Shown: positions 33,622 through 43,044, numbered from the stretch's first letter. The stretch: 64,000 bases of DNA from Variovorax sp. UMC13 (GCF_014170375.1 NZ_LZZW01000029.1:167815-231814), one strand, 5' to 3'. The notes: generated from the letters alone by a model not told the origin. Made by a program: numbers and translations.

Positions 33622-34302
33622 TTAGGCGGCCGGGGAAATCGAGGGCGGTTGGCGAGAGAGGCCGCGGATGGCGATCTCGGTCTGGGTCGCGATGTACTTC
33701 AGCGGGTCGAGCTCGATGTCGCTCTCGACCCAGGTGCTGTTGTGCTTCACGAGGAACAGGAAAATCATGGGGGCGACCACGGTGTAGATGGCGTTGTCCA
33801 CGTCCACCGGCAGGAATTCGCCACTGTCGATGCCGCGCCGCAGGATGCGCCGCATCAGCGCATGGCCGGGGGCCACGACCTCGCGCTGGTAGAAGGCCGC
33901 GAGCTCGGGGAAATTGTTGCCTTCGCTGAGCATCAGCTTGGTCAGGCCCGACACCGGCGTGGCGCCCACGCGCTCCCACCAGACCTGGGTGCAGTAGCGC
34001 AGCATGTCGGCGGTGCTGCCCTCGAAGGCCTCGAATTCCTCGTTCCATTCGGTGAAGCGGCCCGCTAGGCTTTCGGTGATCACCGCCTTCAGCAGGTCTT
34101 CCTTGCTCTGGAAATAGAGGAACAGCGTGCCCTTGGACACGCCGGCCCGCGCCGCCACTTCCTCCGAGCGGGTGGCGGCGAAGCCCTTCTCGACGAACAG
34201 CTCGAGCGCGGCCTGGATCAGTTCGCCCGGGCGCGCCTCCTTGCGGCGCTCGCGCTTGGCGCGGCCCGGGCAGAGGAGGTTGTTGCTGAGGAAGCGGGGC
34301 AT
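33622..34302 (-). CDS. TetR family transcriptional regulator
   Basis: A 226-residue TetR repressor. The helix-turn-helix is at about residues 30-70 (TRSEEVAARAGVSKGTLFLYFQSKEDLL), followed by a helical ligand domain with VDNAIYTVVAPMIFLFLVKHN. I prefer ATG at 34302; the in-frame ATG at 34344 would place the operator-like dyad inside the gene. First gene of the tetR-pcm-rhodanese-tolC group, which it may autoregulate. Confidence 0.87.
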   Translation of the reverse strand: MPRFLSNNLLCPGRAKRERRKEARPGELIQAALELFVEKGFAATRSEEVAARAGVSKGTLFLYFQSKEDLLKAVITESLAGRFTEWNEEFEAFEGSTADMLRYCTQVWWERVGATPVSGLTKLMLSEGNNFPELAAFYQREVVAPGHALMRRILRRGIDSGEFLPVDVDNAIYTVVAPMIFLFLVKHNSTWVESDIELDPLKYIATQTEIAIRGLSRQPPSISPAA

Positions 34303-34307
34303 GAAAG

Positions 34308-34329
34308 TTAATGACTGGCGGGTTAGTAA
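34308..34329. promoter_or_regulatory. TetR operator candidate
   Basis: TTAATGAC (34308-34315), six bases, then GTTAGTAA (34322-34329): the arms match at 6 of 8 positions as an inverted repeat. The site starts 5 bp upstream of the tetR start at 34302 and lies in the 93-bp divergent region with msrA. Size and symmetry suit a TetR dimer. Confidence 0.55.
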
Positions 34330-34395
34330 TGTAGTGAGGCCCATCGGTCACGTCAAGCCGCGACAATAGCGGGCTTCGCTTTTTCCAGAGCCGCC

Positions 34396-34959
34396 ATGAC
34401 AGACACGACCACCCCCTCCGCTGCCCCGACCGAGACCATCGTCCTGGGCGGCGGCTGCTTCTGGTGCACCGAGGCCGTGTTCGACCGCGTGCGCGGCGTG
34501 GTCGACGTCGAGTCGGGCTACAGCAACGGCCGGACGCTCAACCCCAGCTACGAGCAGGTCTGCACCGGCCGCACCGGCCACAACGAGGTCGTCAAGCTGG
34601 TCTTCGACCCGCGCGAGATCGCGCTGCGCGAGGTGCTGGAGATCTTCTTCGTGGTGCACGACCCGACCACGCTCAACCGCCAGGGCAACGACGTCGGCAC
34701 CCAGTACCGCAGCGGCATCTACTACACGAGCGAGGCCCAGAAGCAGGTGGCCGAGGACGTGATCCGCGAGATCGAGGCCGGCAAGACCTATGCGTCGCCC
34801 GTGGTGACCGAGGTGGCGCCGCTCGCCAACTACTCGACCGCCGAGGCCTACCACCAGGATTACTTCCTGAACCACCCGAACCAGGGTTACTGCGCCTTCG
34901 TGGTCGGGCCCAAGGTCGAGAAGTTCCAGAAGACCTTCGCGGCCCGCGTCAAGGACTGA
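34396..34959 (+). CDS. msrA: Peptide-methionine (S)-S-oxide reductase
   Basis: A 187-residue MsrA that reduces the S form of methionine sulfoxide. Catalytic Cys21 in GGGCFWCTE, substrate-binding DVESGYSNG, and YHQDYFLNHPNQGYC near the end with a likely resolving Cys. No MsrB domain is fused. Divergent from tetR; the 3' end is 14 bp from the next gene. Confidence 0.95.
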   Translation: MTDTTTPSAAPTETIVLGGGCFWCTEAVFDRVRGVVDVESGYSNGRTLNPSYEQVCTGRTGHNEVVKLVFDPREIALREVLEIFFVVHDPTTLNRQGNDVGTQYRSGIYYTSEAQKQVAEDVIREIEAGKTYASPVVTEVAPLANYSTAEAYHQDYFLNHPNQGYCAFVVGPKVEKFQKTFAARVKD

Positions 34960-34973
34960 CGCGCGCCTCCCGC

Positions 34974-35363
34974 ATGCACGCCCTGCGCCATTCCCGCTGC
35001 CACGCCAGCCTCATCGTCGCCCTCGCGGTGGCGCTGTGGCTCGCGTCCACGCTGGGGCTGATGCACCGGGTGCTGCACCCCGGCGCGGGCAATGCGCCGG
35101 CCTCCGCGGCCGTGGCCCAGGCCCACGGCGTGGGCCATGCGCACAAGGTCGGGCAGGGCGGGCTGCTGGCCCTGTTCGGCGATCACGTCGATGCCGATTG
35201 CCGGCTGTACGACCAGCTCGCCGGCGGCGCCGCCGCGCTGTCGGTCCCCCTCGTGGTGCTGCCCATCGCCTTGCCGATGGCGCGCTTCCACTACTTCCTG
35301 GGCGAAGCCCTCGCCCGCTGGGTCACGCTGTTCGACGCGCGTGGCCCTCCGCTGACCCGCTGA
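34974..35363 (+). CDS. Small exported His-containing protein of unknown function
   Basis: A 129-residue protein with an N-terminal hydrophobic segment (about 11-29), a His-rich middle (AQAHGVGHAHKVGQGG, about 49-64), GDHVDADCRLYDQLAGG and a second hydrophobic segment. Resembles the small proteins often found just before TonB-receptor genes, such as DUF2946 proteins, but the cysteine pair of that family is absent. It lies 78 bp upstream of a ZnuD-like receptor, so a metal (zinc) role is plausible. Confidence 0.6.
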   Translation: MHALRHSRCHASLIVALAVALWLASTLGLMHRVLHPGAGNAPASAAVAQAHGVGHAHKVGQGGLLALFGDHVDADCRLYDQLAGGAAALSVPLVVLPIALPMARFHYFLGEALARWVTLFDARGPPLTR

Positions 35364-35441
35364 ATCCCCCCTGGTATTCGATTGGCTGCAGCCCCCGGAG
35401 GGGCCGCGGCCGGTTTTTCCTTGATTCAACGAGTCCGCACC

Positions 35442-37529
35442 ATGATTTCCAATTTCCGCCTCAGCGCCATCGGCGTCGCCGTCCTGTCCCTCGCGTCCTG
35501 GGCCGCCCACGCCCAGACCGCGCCCGCCGCGACGGCGCCCGCGCCGAGCCTGCGCGAGGTGACCGTCACCGGCAACCCGCTCGGCGCGTCCGAACTGATC
35601 GCGCCCACCGACACCCTGCAGGGCAATGCGCTGCTGCAGCGCTCGACCTCCACGCTGGGCGAGACGCTCAACAACATCCCGGGCGTGAGCAGCAGCTACT
35701 TCGGCCCCAACGCGAGCCGGCCCATCATCCGCGGCCAGGACGGCGACCGCATCCGCATCCTGCAGAACGGCGGCAGCGCGCCCGACGCCTCGGCGCTGAG
35801 CTACGACCATGCGGTGCCGGTCGATGCGCTGGTGACCGACCGCATCGAGGTGCTGCGCGGCCCCTCGGCGCTGCAGTACGGCGGCAGCGCGGTCGGCGGC
35901 GTGGTCAACGTGATCGACAACCGCATCCCCAGCGAACCGCTCAACGGCTTCGGCGGCCGCGCCGACGCGGGCTATGCCACCGGCAGCAAGGAGAAGAGCG
36001 GCGGCGTGGTGCTCGAAGGCGGCAACGACCGCTACGCACTGCACATCGACGCCTTCGACCGCCGCTCGGACGACGTGCGCGTGCCGATCGAACTCGCCTG
36101 CGAGAAGCCCGGTTCGCCCGGCTTCGCGCGCCGCATCTGCAATTCGCAGAACAGCGCCCATGGCGGCGCGGTCGGCGGCTCGGTGTTCTTCGACCAGGGC
36201 TGGATCGGCGCCTCGGTCAGCACCTACCGCAGCGACTACGGCACGGTGGCCGAGGACGACGTGACCATCGGCATGAAGTCCGACCGCTACGCGCTCGAAG
36301 GCGAATGGCGCCCGGGCGGCTTCTTCAGCAGCGTGCACGCCAAGATCAGCCACACCGACTACCGCCACACCGAGTTCGAGGGCGGCGAGCCCGGCACCAC
36401 CTTCGCCAACAAGACCAACGACATCCGCATCGAGGCGCGCCACCGCAAGATCGGCGGCCTCGAGGGCCTGATCGGCTTCACCAGCGAGACCGGCCGCTTC
36501 TCGGCCGACGGCGAGGAGGCTTTCGCGCCGCACAGCCGCACGCGCTCGAACGCGCTGTTCGTGCACGAGGAGCTCGGCACCGCGTGGGGCCGGCTGAGCT
36601 TCGGCGCGCGCACCGAGCAGGTCAAGGTCCAGTCCTTCGGCTACCCCGAAGACCCGTCCATCACCCGCTTCACCGTGGGCGAGCGCAGCTTCAACCCGCA
36701 CAGCGCCGCCTTCGGGGCGCTGGTCGACCTGACGCCGCAATGGCAGCTGACCTCCAACCTGGCCTACACCGAACGCGCGCCCAAGGACTACGAGCTGTTC
36801 GCCAACGGCCCGCACGTCGCGACCGCGGCCTGGGAGGTCGGTGATCCGTCGCTGCAGAAGGAGAAGTCGGTCGGCTTCGACATCGGCGCGCAGTGGAAGT
36901 CCGGCGCCAACAACGCGCGCGTGAACGCCTACGTGACCCGCTTCCGCAACTACATCGGCCTGACCGCCACCGGCAACCAGCGCGACGACGAGGGCGCGGT
37001 GGTCACCGACCCGGCCGCGGAAGACACCTTGGCCGAGTACGTCTACGGCGGCGTGCGCGCGCGCTTCACCGGCATCGAGGCCAGCGGCAACCTGCGCCTG
37101 CTGGGCGCCGACGGCTTCGCCGGCACCACCGCGGGATCGACGCTGGACCTGCAGTGGCGCGGCGACCTGGTGCGCGCGACCAACACCGACACCGGCGAGC
37201 CGCTGCCGCGCATCTCGCCGGTGCGCGTGGGCGCCGCGCTGGCCTACGGCGACGGACCGTGGACCGCGCGCCTGGGCTTCGACCGCTACTCGGCGCAGAA
37301 CCGCGTGCCGGCCGAAGGCGCACGCGCGACCGAGGCCTACACGCTGTGGAACGCGGCCCTGGCCTACCGCATGAAGGTGCAGGGCGCGAGCCTCACCTGG
37401 TATGCGCGGCTGGACAACCTGAGCAACAAGCTGGCCTACAGCGCGACGTCGATCCTGACGACCACGGTCTATCCGGCCGCGCCGCTGCCCGGCCGTTCGT
37501 TGAAAGTCGGCCTGCGCGTCAACTTCTAA
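35442..37529 (+). CDS. TonB-dependent receptor, ZnuD-like
   Basis: A 695-residue outer-membrane receptor: signal peptide 1-24 (cleavage after AHA), TonB-box-like LREVTVTG, plug domain, then a beta barrel ending in the aromatic signature KVGLRVNF. The plug text GPNASRPIIRGQDGDRIRIL and LSYDHAVPVDALVTDRIEVL is close to neisserial ZnuD, a zinc receptor; a Cys pair in ELACEKPGSPGFARRICN may form a loop disulfide as in ZnuD. An upstream frame extension to 35382 has no signal-peptide logic. Preceded by a His-rich small protein. Confidence 0.85.
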   Translation: MISNFRLSAIGVAVLSLASWAAHAQTAPAATAPAPSLREVTVTGNPLGASELIAPTDTLQGNALLQRSTSTLGETLNNIPGVSSSYFGPNASRPIIRGQDGDRIRILQNGGSAPDASALSYDHAVPVDALVTDRIEVLRGPSALQYGGSAVGGVVNVIDNRIPSEPLNGFGGRADAGYATGSKEKSGGVVLEGGNDRYALHIDAFDRRSDDVRVPIELACEKPGSPGFARRICNSQNSAHGGAVGGSVFFDQGWIGASVSTYRSDYGTVAEDDVTIGMKSDRYALEGEWRPGGFFSSVHAKISHTDYRHTEFEGGEPGTTFANKTNDIRIEARHRKIGGLEGLIGFTSETGRFSADGEEAFAPHSRTRSNALFVHEELGTAWGRLSFGARTEQVKVQSFGYPEDPSITRFTVGERSFNPHSAAFGALVDLTPQWQLTSNLAYTERAPKDYELFANGPHVATAAWEVGDPSLQKEKSVGFDIGAQWKSGANNARVNAYVTRFRNYIGLTATGNQRDDEGAVVTDPAAEDTLAEYVYGGVRARFTGIEASGNLRLLGADGFAGTTAGSTLDLQWRGDLVRATNTDTGEPLPRISPVRVGAALAYGDGPWTARLGFDRYSAQNRVPAEGARATEAYTLWNAALAYRMKVQGASLTWYARLDNLSNKLAYSATSILTTTVYPAAPLPGRSLKVGLRVNF

Positions 37530-37562
37530 AGCGCTGACCTGAACCCGCCGCGGCGAGCCGCT

Positions 37563-38522
37563 ATGCTCGCCGCGGTGAATTCACCTGTCGCTTCCGCCCT
37601 GCTGCCCGTCGTCCTTCTCATCGCCGCGGGCTATCTCGCCGGGCACCGTCGCTGGGTCGGGGCCCACGCGGTCAAGGACCTCTCCAACCTGATCTTCCTG
37701 CTGCTCGCGCCGGCGCTGCTGTTCCGCTCGATGAGCGCGGTGCAGTTCGAGCAGCTGAGCCTGAAGCCCGTGGCCGCGTATTTCATCGGCGCGGGCATCG
37801 TCTTCATCGGCACGCTGCTGTGGCGCGGACTCAACCGCACGGCGGCGGTGCTGGCCATTGCGAGCACCTTCAGCAACACCGTGATCATCGGCGTCGCGCT
37901 GGTCGACCTGGCCTACGGGCCCGACGGCCTGGTGGTGCTGCTCACGCTGGTGTCGCTGCATTCGCTGGTGCTGATCACCAGCGCCACGGTGCTGATCGAA
38001 CTCATGGTGGCGCGCGAGCACGCGGCCTCGAACGGCCGCCAGCGGCACCACCTGCTGCGCACCGTGGGCCGCGCGCTGCGCAATTCGATCTTCCATCCGG
38101 TGCCGCTGCCGATCATCGCGGGCCTGCTGTACGCGCAGACCGGCTGGGGCCTTCCGGGCGTCATCGACAAGCCGCTGATGCTGCTGGGCCAGGCCTTCAG
38201 CCCGGTGGCGCTGGTGCTGGTGGGCGTGACGCTGGCGCTGACGCCGGTCGGCACGCATTTGCGCGATGCCTTCACCATGGCCCTGGTCAAGAACGTGGTG
38301 CACCCGCTGCTGGTGCTGGGCACGGGCTGGCTGCTGGGGGTGCGCGGCCTGCCGCTCACGGTGATGGTGGTGGCCGCGGCCATGCCCATCGGCGCCAATG
38401 CCTTCCTGTTCTCGCAGCGCTACAAGGTGGCTGAGGAACTGGTGACGGCCAGCGTGGTGGTGTCGACCGTGCTGGCGCTGCTTACCCTGAGCGCCGCGAT
38501 GGCGCTCATGGCCCGCTTCTAG
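37563..38522 (+). CDS. AEC family transporter (auxin-efflux-carrier type)
   Basis: A 319-residue membrane protein with ten predicted helices in two repeats: VVLLIAAGYLAGHRRW in the first, NTVIIGVALVDLAYG in the cross-over helix, and MPIGANAFLFSQRYKVAEELVTA in the second. AEC proteins carry malonate, malate or amino acids. The ATG at 37563 is part of a TATGCT -10-like hexamer (37562-37567); GTG at 37575 would then be a leaderless start, 4 residues shorter. Convergent with guaC. Confidence 0.87.
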   Translation: MLAAVNSPVASALLPVVLLIAAGYLAGHRRWVGAHAVKDLSNLIFLLLAPALLFRSMSAVQFEQLSLKPVAAYFIGAGIVFIGTLLWRGLNRTAAVLAIASTFSNTVIIGVALVDLAYGPDGLVVLLTLVSLHSLVLITSATVLIELMVAREHAASNGRQRHHLLRTVGRALRNSIFHPVPLPIIAGLLYAQTGWGLPGVIDKPLMLLGQAFSPVALVLVGVTLALTPVGTHLRDAFTMALVKNVVHPLLVLGTGWLLGVRGLPLTVMVVAAAMPIGANAFLFSQRYKVAEELVTASVVVSTVLALLTLSAAMALMARF

Positions 38523-38535
38523 GCGGGCCGGGGCC

Positions 38536-39513
38536 TCACATCAGCAGGTGTTCGCCGGCGTTGTCGCCGCCCAGCGTGACGTAGTTGACCTTGCGGATGT
38601 CCATCAGCGCCTTGCCGCCGGCGTAGCTGATGGAGCTCTGCACGTCCTGCTCCATCTCGATCAGCGTGTCGGCCAGCTTGCCCTTGATCGGCTCGAGGAT
38701 GCGCTTGCCTTCGACGTGCTTGTACTCGCCCTTGTTGAAGTCGCTGGCCGAGCCGTAGTACTCCTTGAACAGCACGCCGTCGACGTCGACGGTCTTGCCG
38801 GGCGACTCCTCGTGGCCCGCGAACAGCGAGCCGATCATCACCATCGAGGCGCCGAAGCGGATGCTCTTGGCGATGTCGCCGTGGTCGCGGATGCCGCCGT
38901 CGGCAATGATGGGCTTGGTCGCCACGCGGGCGCACCACTTGAGCGCGCTCAGCTGCCAGCCGCCCGTGCCGAAACCGGTCTTGAGCTTGGTGATGCAGAC
39001 CTTGCCCGGGCCGATGCCGACCTTGGTCGCGTCGGCGCCCCAGTTCTCCAGGTCGATGATGGCTTCGGGCGTGCCCACGTTGCCGGCGATCACGAAGGAC
39101 TTCGGCAGCTTGGACTTGAGGTAGCCGATCATGTTCTTCACCGTGTCGGCATGGCCGTGCGCGATGTCGATGGTGATGTATTCGGGTGTCAGGCCGGCCG
39201 CGGCCAGCTGGTCGACGGTGTCGTAGTCGGCCTTCTTCACGCCCAGCGAGATCGAGGCGAACACGCCCTGGGCCTGCATGTCCTTGACGAACTGCACGTT
39301 GTCCAGGTCGAAGCGGTGCATCACGTAGAAGTAGCCGTTCTGCGCCAGCCAGAGGCTGATGGTCTCGTCCACCACCGTCTTCATGTTGGCCGGCACCACC
39401 GGCAGGCGGAACTTGCGCCCGCCCAGCGTCACGCCGGCGTCGCATTCCGAGCGGCTTTCCACGCGGCACTTGCGTGGCAGCAGCAGGATGTTGTCGTAGT
39501 CGAAAATTTGCAT
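38536..39513 (-). CDS. guaC: GMP reductase
   Basis: A 325-residue TIM-barrel enzyme converting GMP to IMP with NADPH. N-terminus IFDYDNILLLPRKCRVESRS and PANMKTVVDE match the compact Firmicute-type GuaC; catalytic Cys173 is in GIGPGKVCITK. IMP dehydrogenase is excluded by the absence of the CBS domains and by ATKVGIGPGKVC. It is transcribed toward the AEC gene and begins 219 bp after the ompW stop. Confidence 0.93.
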   Translation of the reverse strand: MQIFDYDNILLLPRKCRVESRSECDAGVTLGGRKFRLPVVPANMKTVVDETISLWLAQNGYFYVMHRFDLDNVQFVKDMQAQGVFASISLGVKKADYDTVDQLAAAGLTPEYITIDIAHGHADTVKNMIGYLKSKLPKSFVIAGNVGTPEAIIDLENWGADATKVGIGPGKVCITKLKTGFGTGGWQLSALKWCARVATKPIIADGGIRDHGDIAKSIRFGASMVMIGSLFAGHEESPGKTVDVDGVLFKEYYGSASDFNKGEYKHVEGKRILEPIKGKLADTLIEMEQDVQSSISYAGGKALMDIRKVNYVTLGGDNAGEHLLM

Positions 39514-39609
39514 GATGAGACCAAGCTCCTGTGAAGGGTTCGCCGGCAGGAAGTCCCTGTCGGCGTGGGCGCTTGGTCTTGGCCGGTTCCGTCGCCGCGA
39601 AAGCGGGCG

Positions 39610-39644
39610 AAAAAAAACCGGGCGACAAGAATCTTGGGCCCGGT
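39610..39644 (-). terminator. Rho-independent terminator downstream of ompW
   Basis: Read on the minus strand: ACCGGGC, a 14-base loop, GCCCGGT, then eight T in total. Stem at 39638-39644 and 39617-39623, T-run at 39610-39617. It lies 89 bp after the ompW stop and about 97 bp before the guaC start, so it should end ompW transcription and insulate guaC. The rest of the 219-bp gap 39514-39732 shows only G+C-rich sequence. Confidence 0.75.
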
Positions 39645-39732
39645 GATTGATTCTAGGGGAGCGGCCGCGCGCGGGTCAGTCGGCTTTTCATATAGACCTT
39701 ATTTCCCGTGCCACTTCTGCGACGCCGGGCCC

Positions 39733-40398
39733 TCAGAAGCGGTAGCCGATGCCCACGCCGATCAGCAGCGGATCGACCTTCACGGTCGACAGCTTGGTGC
39801 CGTTCAAGCTCACGTCGGTGCGGATCTGCACCTTCTTGACGTCGAAGTTCAGGAACACGTTCTTGGCGATCGCGATGTCCACGCCGGCGCCCAGGGCCAG
39901 CCCAAAGCTGTTGTGCTCCAGGTCCAGCCGGCCGACCGTGGGCACGGCCAGGTTCACCGAGCCGATGCGCGTGTAGTTGAGGCCGATGCCGGCATAGGGG
40001 CGGACGGTGCCTTCGGGGATGAAGTGGTACTGCAGCATCAGCGAGGGCGGCAGGTGCTTGAAGCTGCCGATGTCGACCGGGCCGCCCAGCGCGCTCTGCG
40101 CGATCGTGACGCGCTGCTTCTGCGGCACCGTCAGCACCAGCTCGGCGGCGATGTTCGGCGTGAAGAAGTAGGTGATGTCGATCTCGGGAATCGTCTTGTC
40201 GTTGACGTGGATCGCATCGGCCGGCACCGCCAGCGCGCCGATCGCGTCGGAATGGTTGGCCGTATCGATGCGCACGGCGCGGGCGCGCAGCAGCCAGTTG
40301 CCTTGCGCTTCCTGCGCGGCGGCGGGCAGGGCGCAGGCGGCGCCCAGGGCGCCGAGGAGGGCGCCGATCCAGGCGCGCGTGAGCAGGTTCTTCTTCAT
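39733..40398 (-). CDS. ompW: OmpW family outer membrane protein
   Basis: A 221-residue small beta-barrel protein: signal peptide (about 1-28), first strand GNWLLRARAVRIDTA, ITYFFTPNIAAELVLTVPQK, LPPSLMLQYHFIPEGTVRPYAGIGLNYT and closing DPLLIGVGIGYRF, all typical of OmpW. Forms a narrow hydrophobic channel. It is divergent from uvrD with 142 bp between, and has its own terminator. Confidence 0.93.
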   Translation of the reverse strand: MKKNLLTRAWIGALLGALGAACALPAAAQEAQGNWLLRARAVRIDTANHSDAIGALAVPADAIHVNDKTIPEIDITYFFTPNIAAELVLTVPQKQRVTIAQSALGGPVDIGSFKHLPPSLMLQYHFIPEGTVRPYAGIGLNYTRIGSVNLAVPTVGRLDLEHNSFGLALGAGVDIAIAKNVFLNFDVKKVQIRTDVSLNGTKLSTVKVDPLLIGVGIGYRF

Positions 40399-40528
40399 GG
40401 TCGGGGACTCCGTTGCGGGCCGCGCAAGGGGCGCGCGGCAACTGGAAGCCAGTGTCCGGAAGCCGCGTCTTGCTGTCCTTGATCCAGGGCAAGCATCGGT
40501 CCGCGGCGCATTCCGGGCCCGGCGTTCC

Positions 40529-40534
40529 TACAAT
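40529..40534 (+). promoter_or_regulatory. -10-like hexamer TACAAT, possible leaderless uvrD transcript
   Basis: TACAAT ends 6 bp before the uvrD ATG at 40541; the six bases between contain no Shine-Dalgarno sequence. No -35 match is obvious at 16-18 bp spacing. Confidence 0.4.
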
Positions 40535-40540
40535 GCCGGG

Positions 40541-42946
40541 ATGTCTCTTTTCGGCTCGCACGACGCTTTCGACGGCGCCCCCCCTTCCCCAGCGGCCGCC
40601 TCGCCCCTGCTCCACAACCTCAATGCCGAACAACTCGCCGCGGTCACGCTGCCCGAGGGCAATGCGCTGATCCTGGCCGGTGCCGGTTCGGGCAAGACCC
40701 GGGTGCTCACCACCCGCATCGCCTGGCTGCTGCAGACCGGGCAGGTGACGCCGGGCGGCATCCTGGCCGTGACCTTCACCAACAAGGCGGCCAAGGAAAT
40801 GGTCACGCGGCTGACGGCGATGCTGCCGATCAACGCGCGCGGCATGTGGATCGGCACCTTCCACGGCCTGTGCAACCGCTTCCTGCGCGCGCACTGGAAG
40901 CTGGCCAACCTGCCGTCCACCTTCCAGATCCTCGACACCCAGGACCAGCTTTCGGCCATCAAGCGGCTGATGAAGCAGTTCAACGTCGACGACGAGCGCT
41001 TTCCGGCCAAGCAGACCCAGTGGTTCATCTCGGGCGCCAAGGAAGAGGGCAAGCGCCCGGGCGACATCGAGGTGCGCAGCGAGGAAGACCGCAAGAAGGT
41101 CGAGATCTACCAGCTCTACGAGGAGCAGTGCCAGCGCGAAGGCGTGGTCGACTTCAGCGAGCTGATGCTGCGCAGCTACGAACTGCTGCGCGACAACGAC
41201 CCGATCCGCGAGCACTACCAGCGGCGCTTCCGCCACATCCTGATCGACGAGTTCCAGGACACCAACCGGCTGCAGTACGCCTGGATCAAGATGCTCTCGG
41301 GCACCACGGTCGGCGGCCGCTTCACGCCCGGCGGCAACAGCGTGATCGCGGTGGGTGACGACGACCAGAGCATCTACGCCTTCCGTGGCGCACGCGTGGG
41401 CAACATGGCCGACTTCGTGCGCGAGTTCGAGGTCTCGCGCCAGATCAAGCTGGAGCAGAACTACCGCAGCTACAGCAACATCCTCGATTCGGCCAACGCG
41501 CTGATCGGCCACAACACCAAGCGCCTGGGCAAGAACCTTCGCACCGAGCAGGGCCCGGGCGAGCCGGTGCGGGTGTACGAATCGACCAGCGACTTCGCCG
41601 AGGCGCAGTGGATGGTCGAGGAGATGCGCCAGCTGGTGCGCGACGGCATCGACCGCAAGGAGATGGCCGTGCTCTACCGCAGCAATGCGCAGAGCCGGGT
41701 GATCGAGACCGCGCTGTTCAATGCCTCGGTGCCCTACCGCGTGTACGGCGGCCTGCGCTTCTTCGAGCGCGCCGAAATCAAGCATGCGCTGGGCTACCTG
41801 CGGCTGCTGGAGAACAAGGACGACGACACCAGCTTCCTGCGCATCGTCAACTTCCCGCCGCGCGGCATCGGCGCGCGCAGCATCGAGCTGCTGCAGGACG
41901 CGGCGCGCGCGGCCGGCCACTCGCTGCACGACGCGGTGAGCGCGGTCGGCGGCAAGGCCGGCGCCAACCTGTCGGCCTTCGTCGCCAAGATCGACGTGCT
42001 GCGCGAGCAGACCGTGGGCATCTCGCTGCGCGAGATCATCGAGCTGGTGCTCGACCACAGCGGCCTGATCGAGCACTACAAGGCCGACCGCGAAGGCGCC
42101 GACCGGGTGGAGAACCTGGAAGAACTGGTGAACGCGGCCGAGAGCTTCGTCACCCAGGAAGGCTTCGGCCGCGACGCGGTGGCGCTGCCGGTCGACGAAC
42201 TGCGCCAGTCGCCCGCGAGCCAGGGGCTGAACCCCAACCTGCCGGTCCTCGACGAGCCGCTGGCCCCCGATGCCGAGACCGGCGAGACGCTGAGCCCGCT
42301 GGCGGCCTTCCTCACGCATGCGGCGCTGGAGTCGGGCGACAACCAGGCCCAGGCCGGCCAGGACGCGGTGCAGCTCATGACCGTGCACGCGGCCAAGGGC
42401 CTGGAATTCGACTGCGTGTTCATCACCGGCATGGAAGAGGGCCTGTTCCCGCACGAGAACTCGATGAGCGACCACGACGGCCTCGAGGAAGAGCGCCGCC
42501 TGATGTACGTGGCCATCACCCGCGCGCGCCAGCGCCTGTACCTGAGCCACTCGCAGACCCGCATGCTGCACGGCCAGACCCGCTACAACCTCAAGAGTCG
42601 CTTCTACGACGAGCTGCCCGAGGCCGCGCTCAAGTGGCTCACGCCCAAGAACCAGGGCTTCAAGCCCTCGGCCTTCGGCTACGGCGGCGGCTACGGCAGC
42701 ACACGCGCCGGCACCGGCGGCGGCGGCTTCAGCCCCGACGCCTTCGCCAGCCCCCCGGTCCCGCCGCAGAAAGTCGCACCCTCCCACGGCCTGCGCTCGG
42801 GCATGCAGGTCTTCCACAACAAGTTCGGCGAAGGCACGGTGCTGGCGCTGGAAGGCAGCGGCGACGACGCCCGCGCCCAGATCAACTTCCCGCGGCACGG
42901 GGTGAAGTGGCTGGCGCTGTCGGTGGCGAAGCTCACGCCGGTCTGA
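40541..42946 (+). CDS. uvrD: ATP-dependent DNA helicase UvrD/Rep family
   Basis: An 801-residue superfamily 1A helicase. Walker A AGAGSGKT near residue 50, motif Ia TFTNKAAKEM, Walker B LIDEFQDTN, motif III GDDDQSIYAFRGA, motif IV QNYRS, motif V VHAAKGLEFDCVFITGMEEG and motif VI MYVAITRARQRLYLSHSQTR are all intact. The C-terminal region has a Gly-rich linker and the Tudor-like GMQVFHNKFGEGTVLALEG, which in UvrD/PcrA contacts RNA polymerase; UvrD therefore fits better than Rep. The upstream frame extension (from 40172) is not coding. Confidence 0.92.
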   Translation: MSLFGSHDAFDGAPPSPAAASPLLHNLNAEQLAAVTLPEGNALILAGAGSGKTRVLTTRIAWLLQTGQVTPGGILAVTFTNKAAKEMVTRLTAMLPINARGMWIGTFHGLCNRFLRAHWKLANLPSTFQILDTQDQLSAIKRLMKQFNVDDERFPAKQTQWFISGAKEEGKRPGDIEVRSEEDRKKVEIYQLYEEQCQREGVVDFSELMLRSYELLRDNDPIREHYQRRFRHILIDEFQDTNRLQYAWIKMLSGTTVGGRFTPGGNSVIAVGDDDQSIYAFRGARVGNMADFVREFEVSRQIKLEQNYRSYSNILDSANALIGHNTKRLGKNLRTEQGPGEPVRVYESTSDFAEAQWMVEEMRQLVRDGIDRKEMAVLYRSNAQSRVIETALFNASVPYRVYGGLRFFERAEIKHALGYLRLLENKDDDTSFLRIVNFPPRGIGARSIELLQDAARAAGHSLHDAVSAVGGKAGANLSAFVAKIDVLREQTVGISLREIIELVLDHSGLIEHYKADREGADRVENLEELVNAAESFVTQEGFGRDAVALPVDELRQSPASQGLNPNLPVLDEPLAPDAETGETLSPLAAFLTHAALESGDNQAQAGQDAVQLMTVHAAKGLEFDCVFITGMEEGLFPHENSMSDHDGLEEERRLMYVAITRARQRLYLSHSQTRMLHGQTRYNLKSRFYDELPEAALKWLTPKNQGFKPSAFGYGGGYGSTRAGTGGGGFSPDAFASPPVPPQKVAPSHGLRSGMQVFHNKFGEGTVLALEGSGDDARAQINFPRHGVKWLALSVAKLTPV

Positions 42947-43044
42947 GCCGCCAGCAGCGCCCACCATCGGCGATGGTTGAGCGCTTGCAGCGCACTCTGT
43001 TCCAGGGACACCGCAGGACCGGCTCCGCCGGCCTGCCGGTGTCG

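Noticed and set aside
39610..39644. Purine-responsive attenuator in the guaC leader
   Set aside because: The hairpin with T-run is better explained as the ompW terminator on the same strand; no aptamer-like conserved core is visible.
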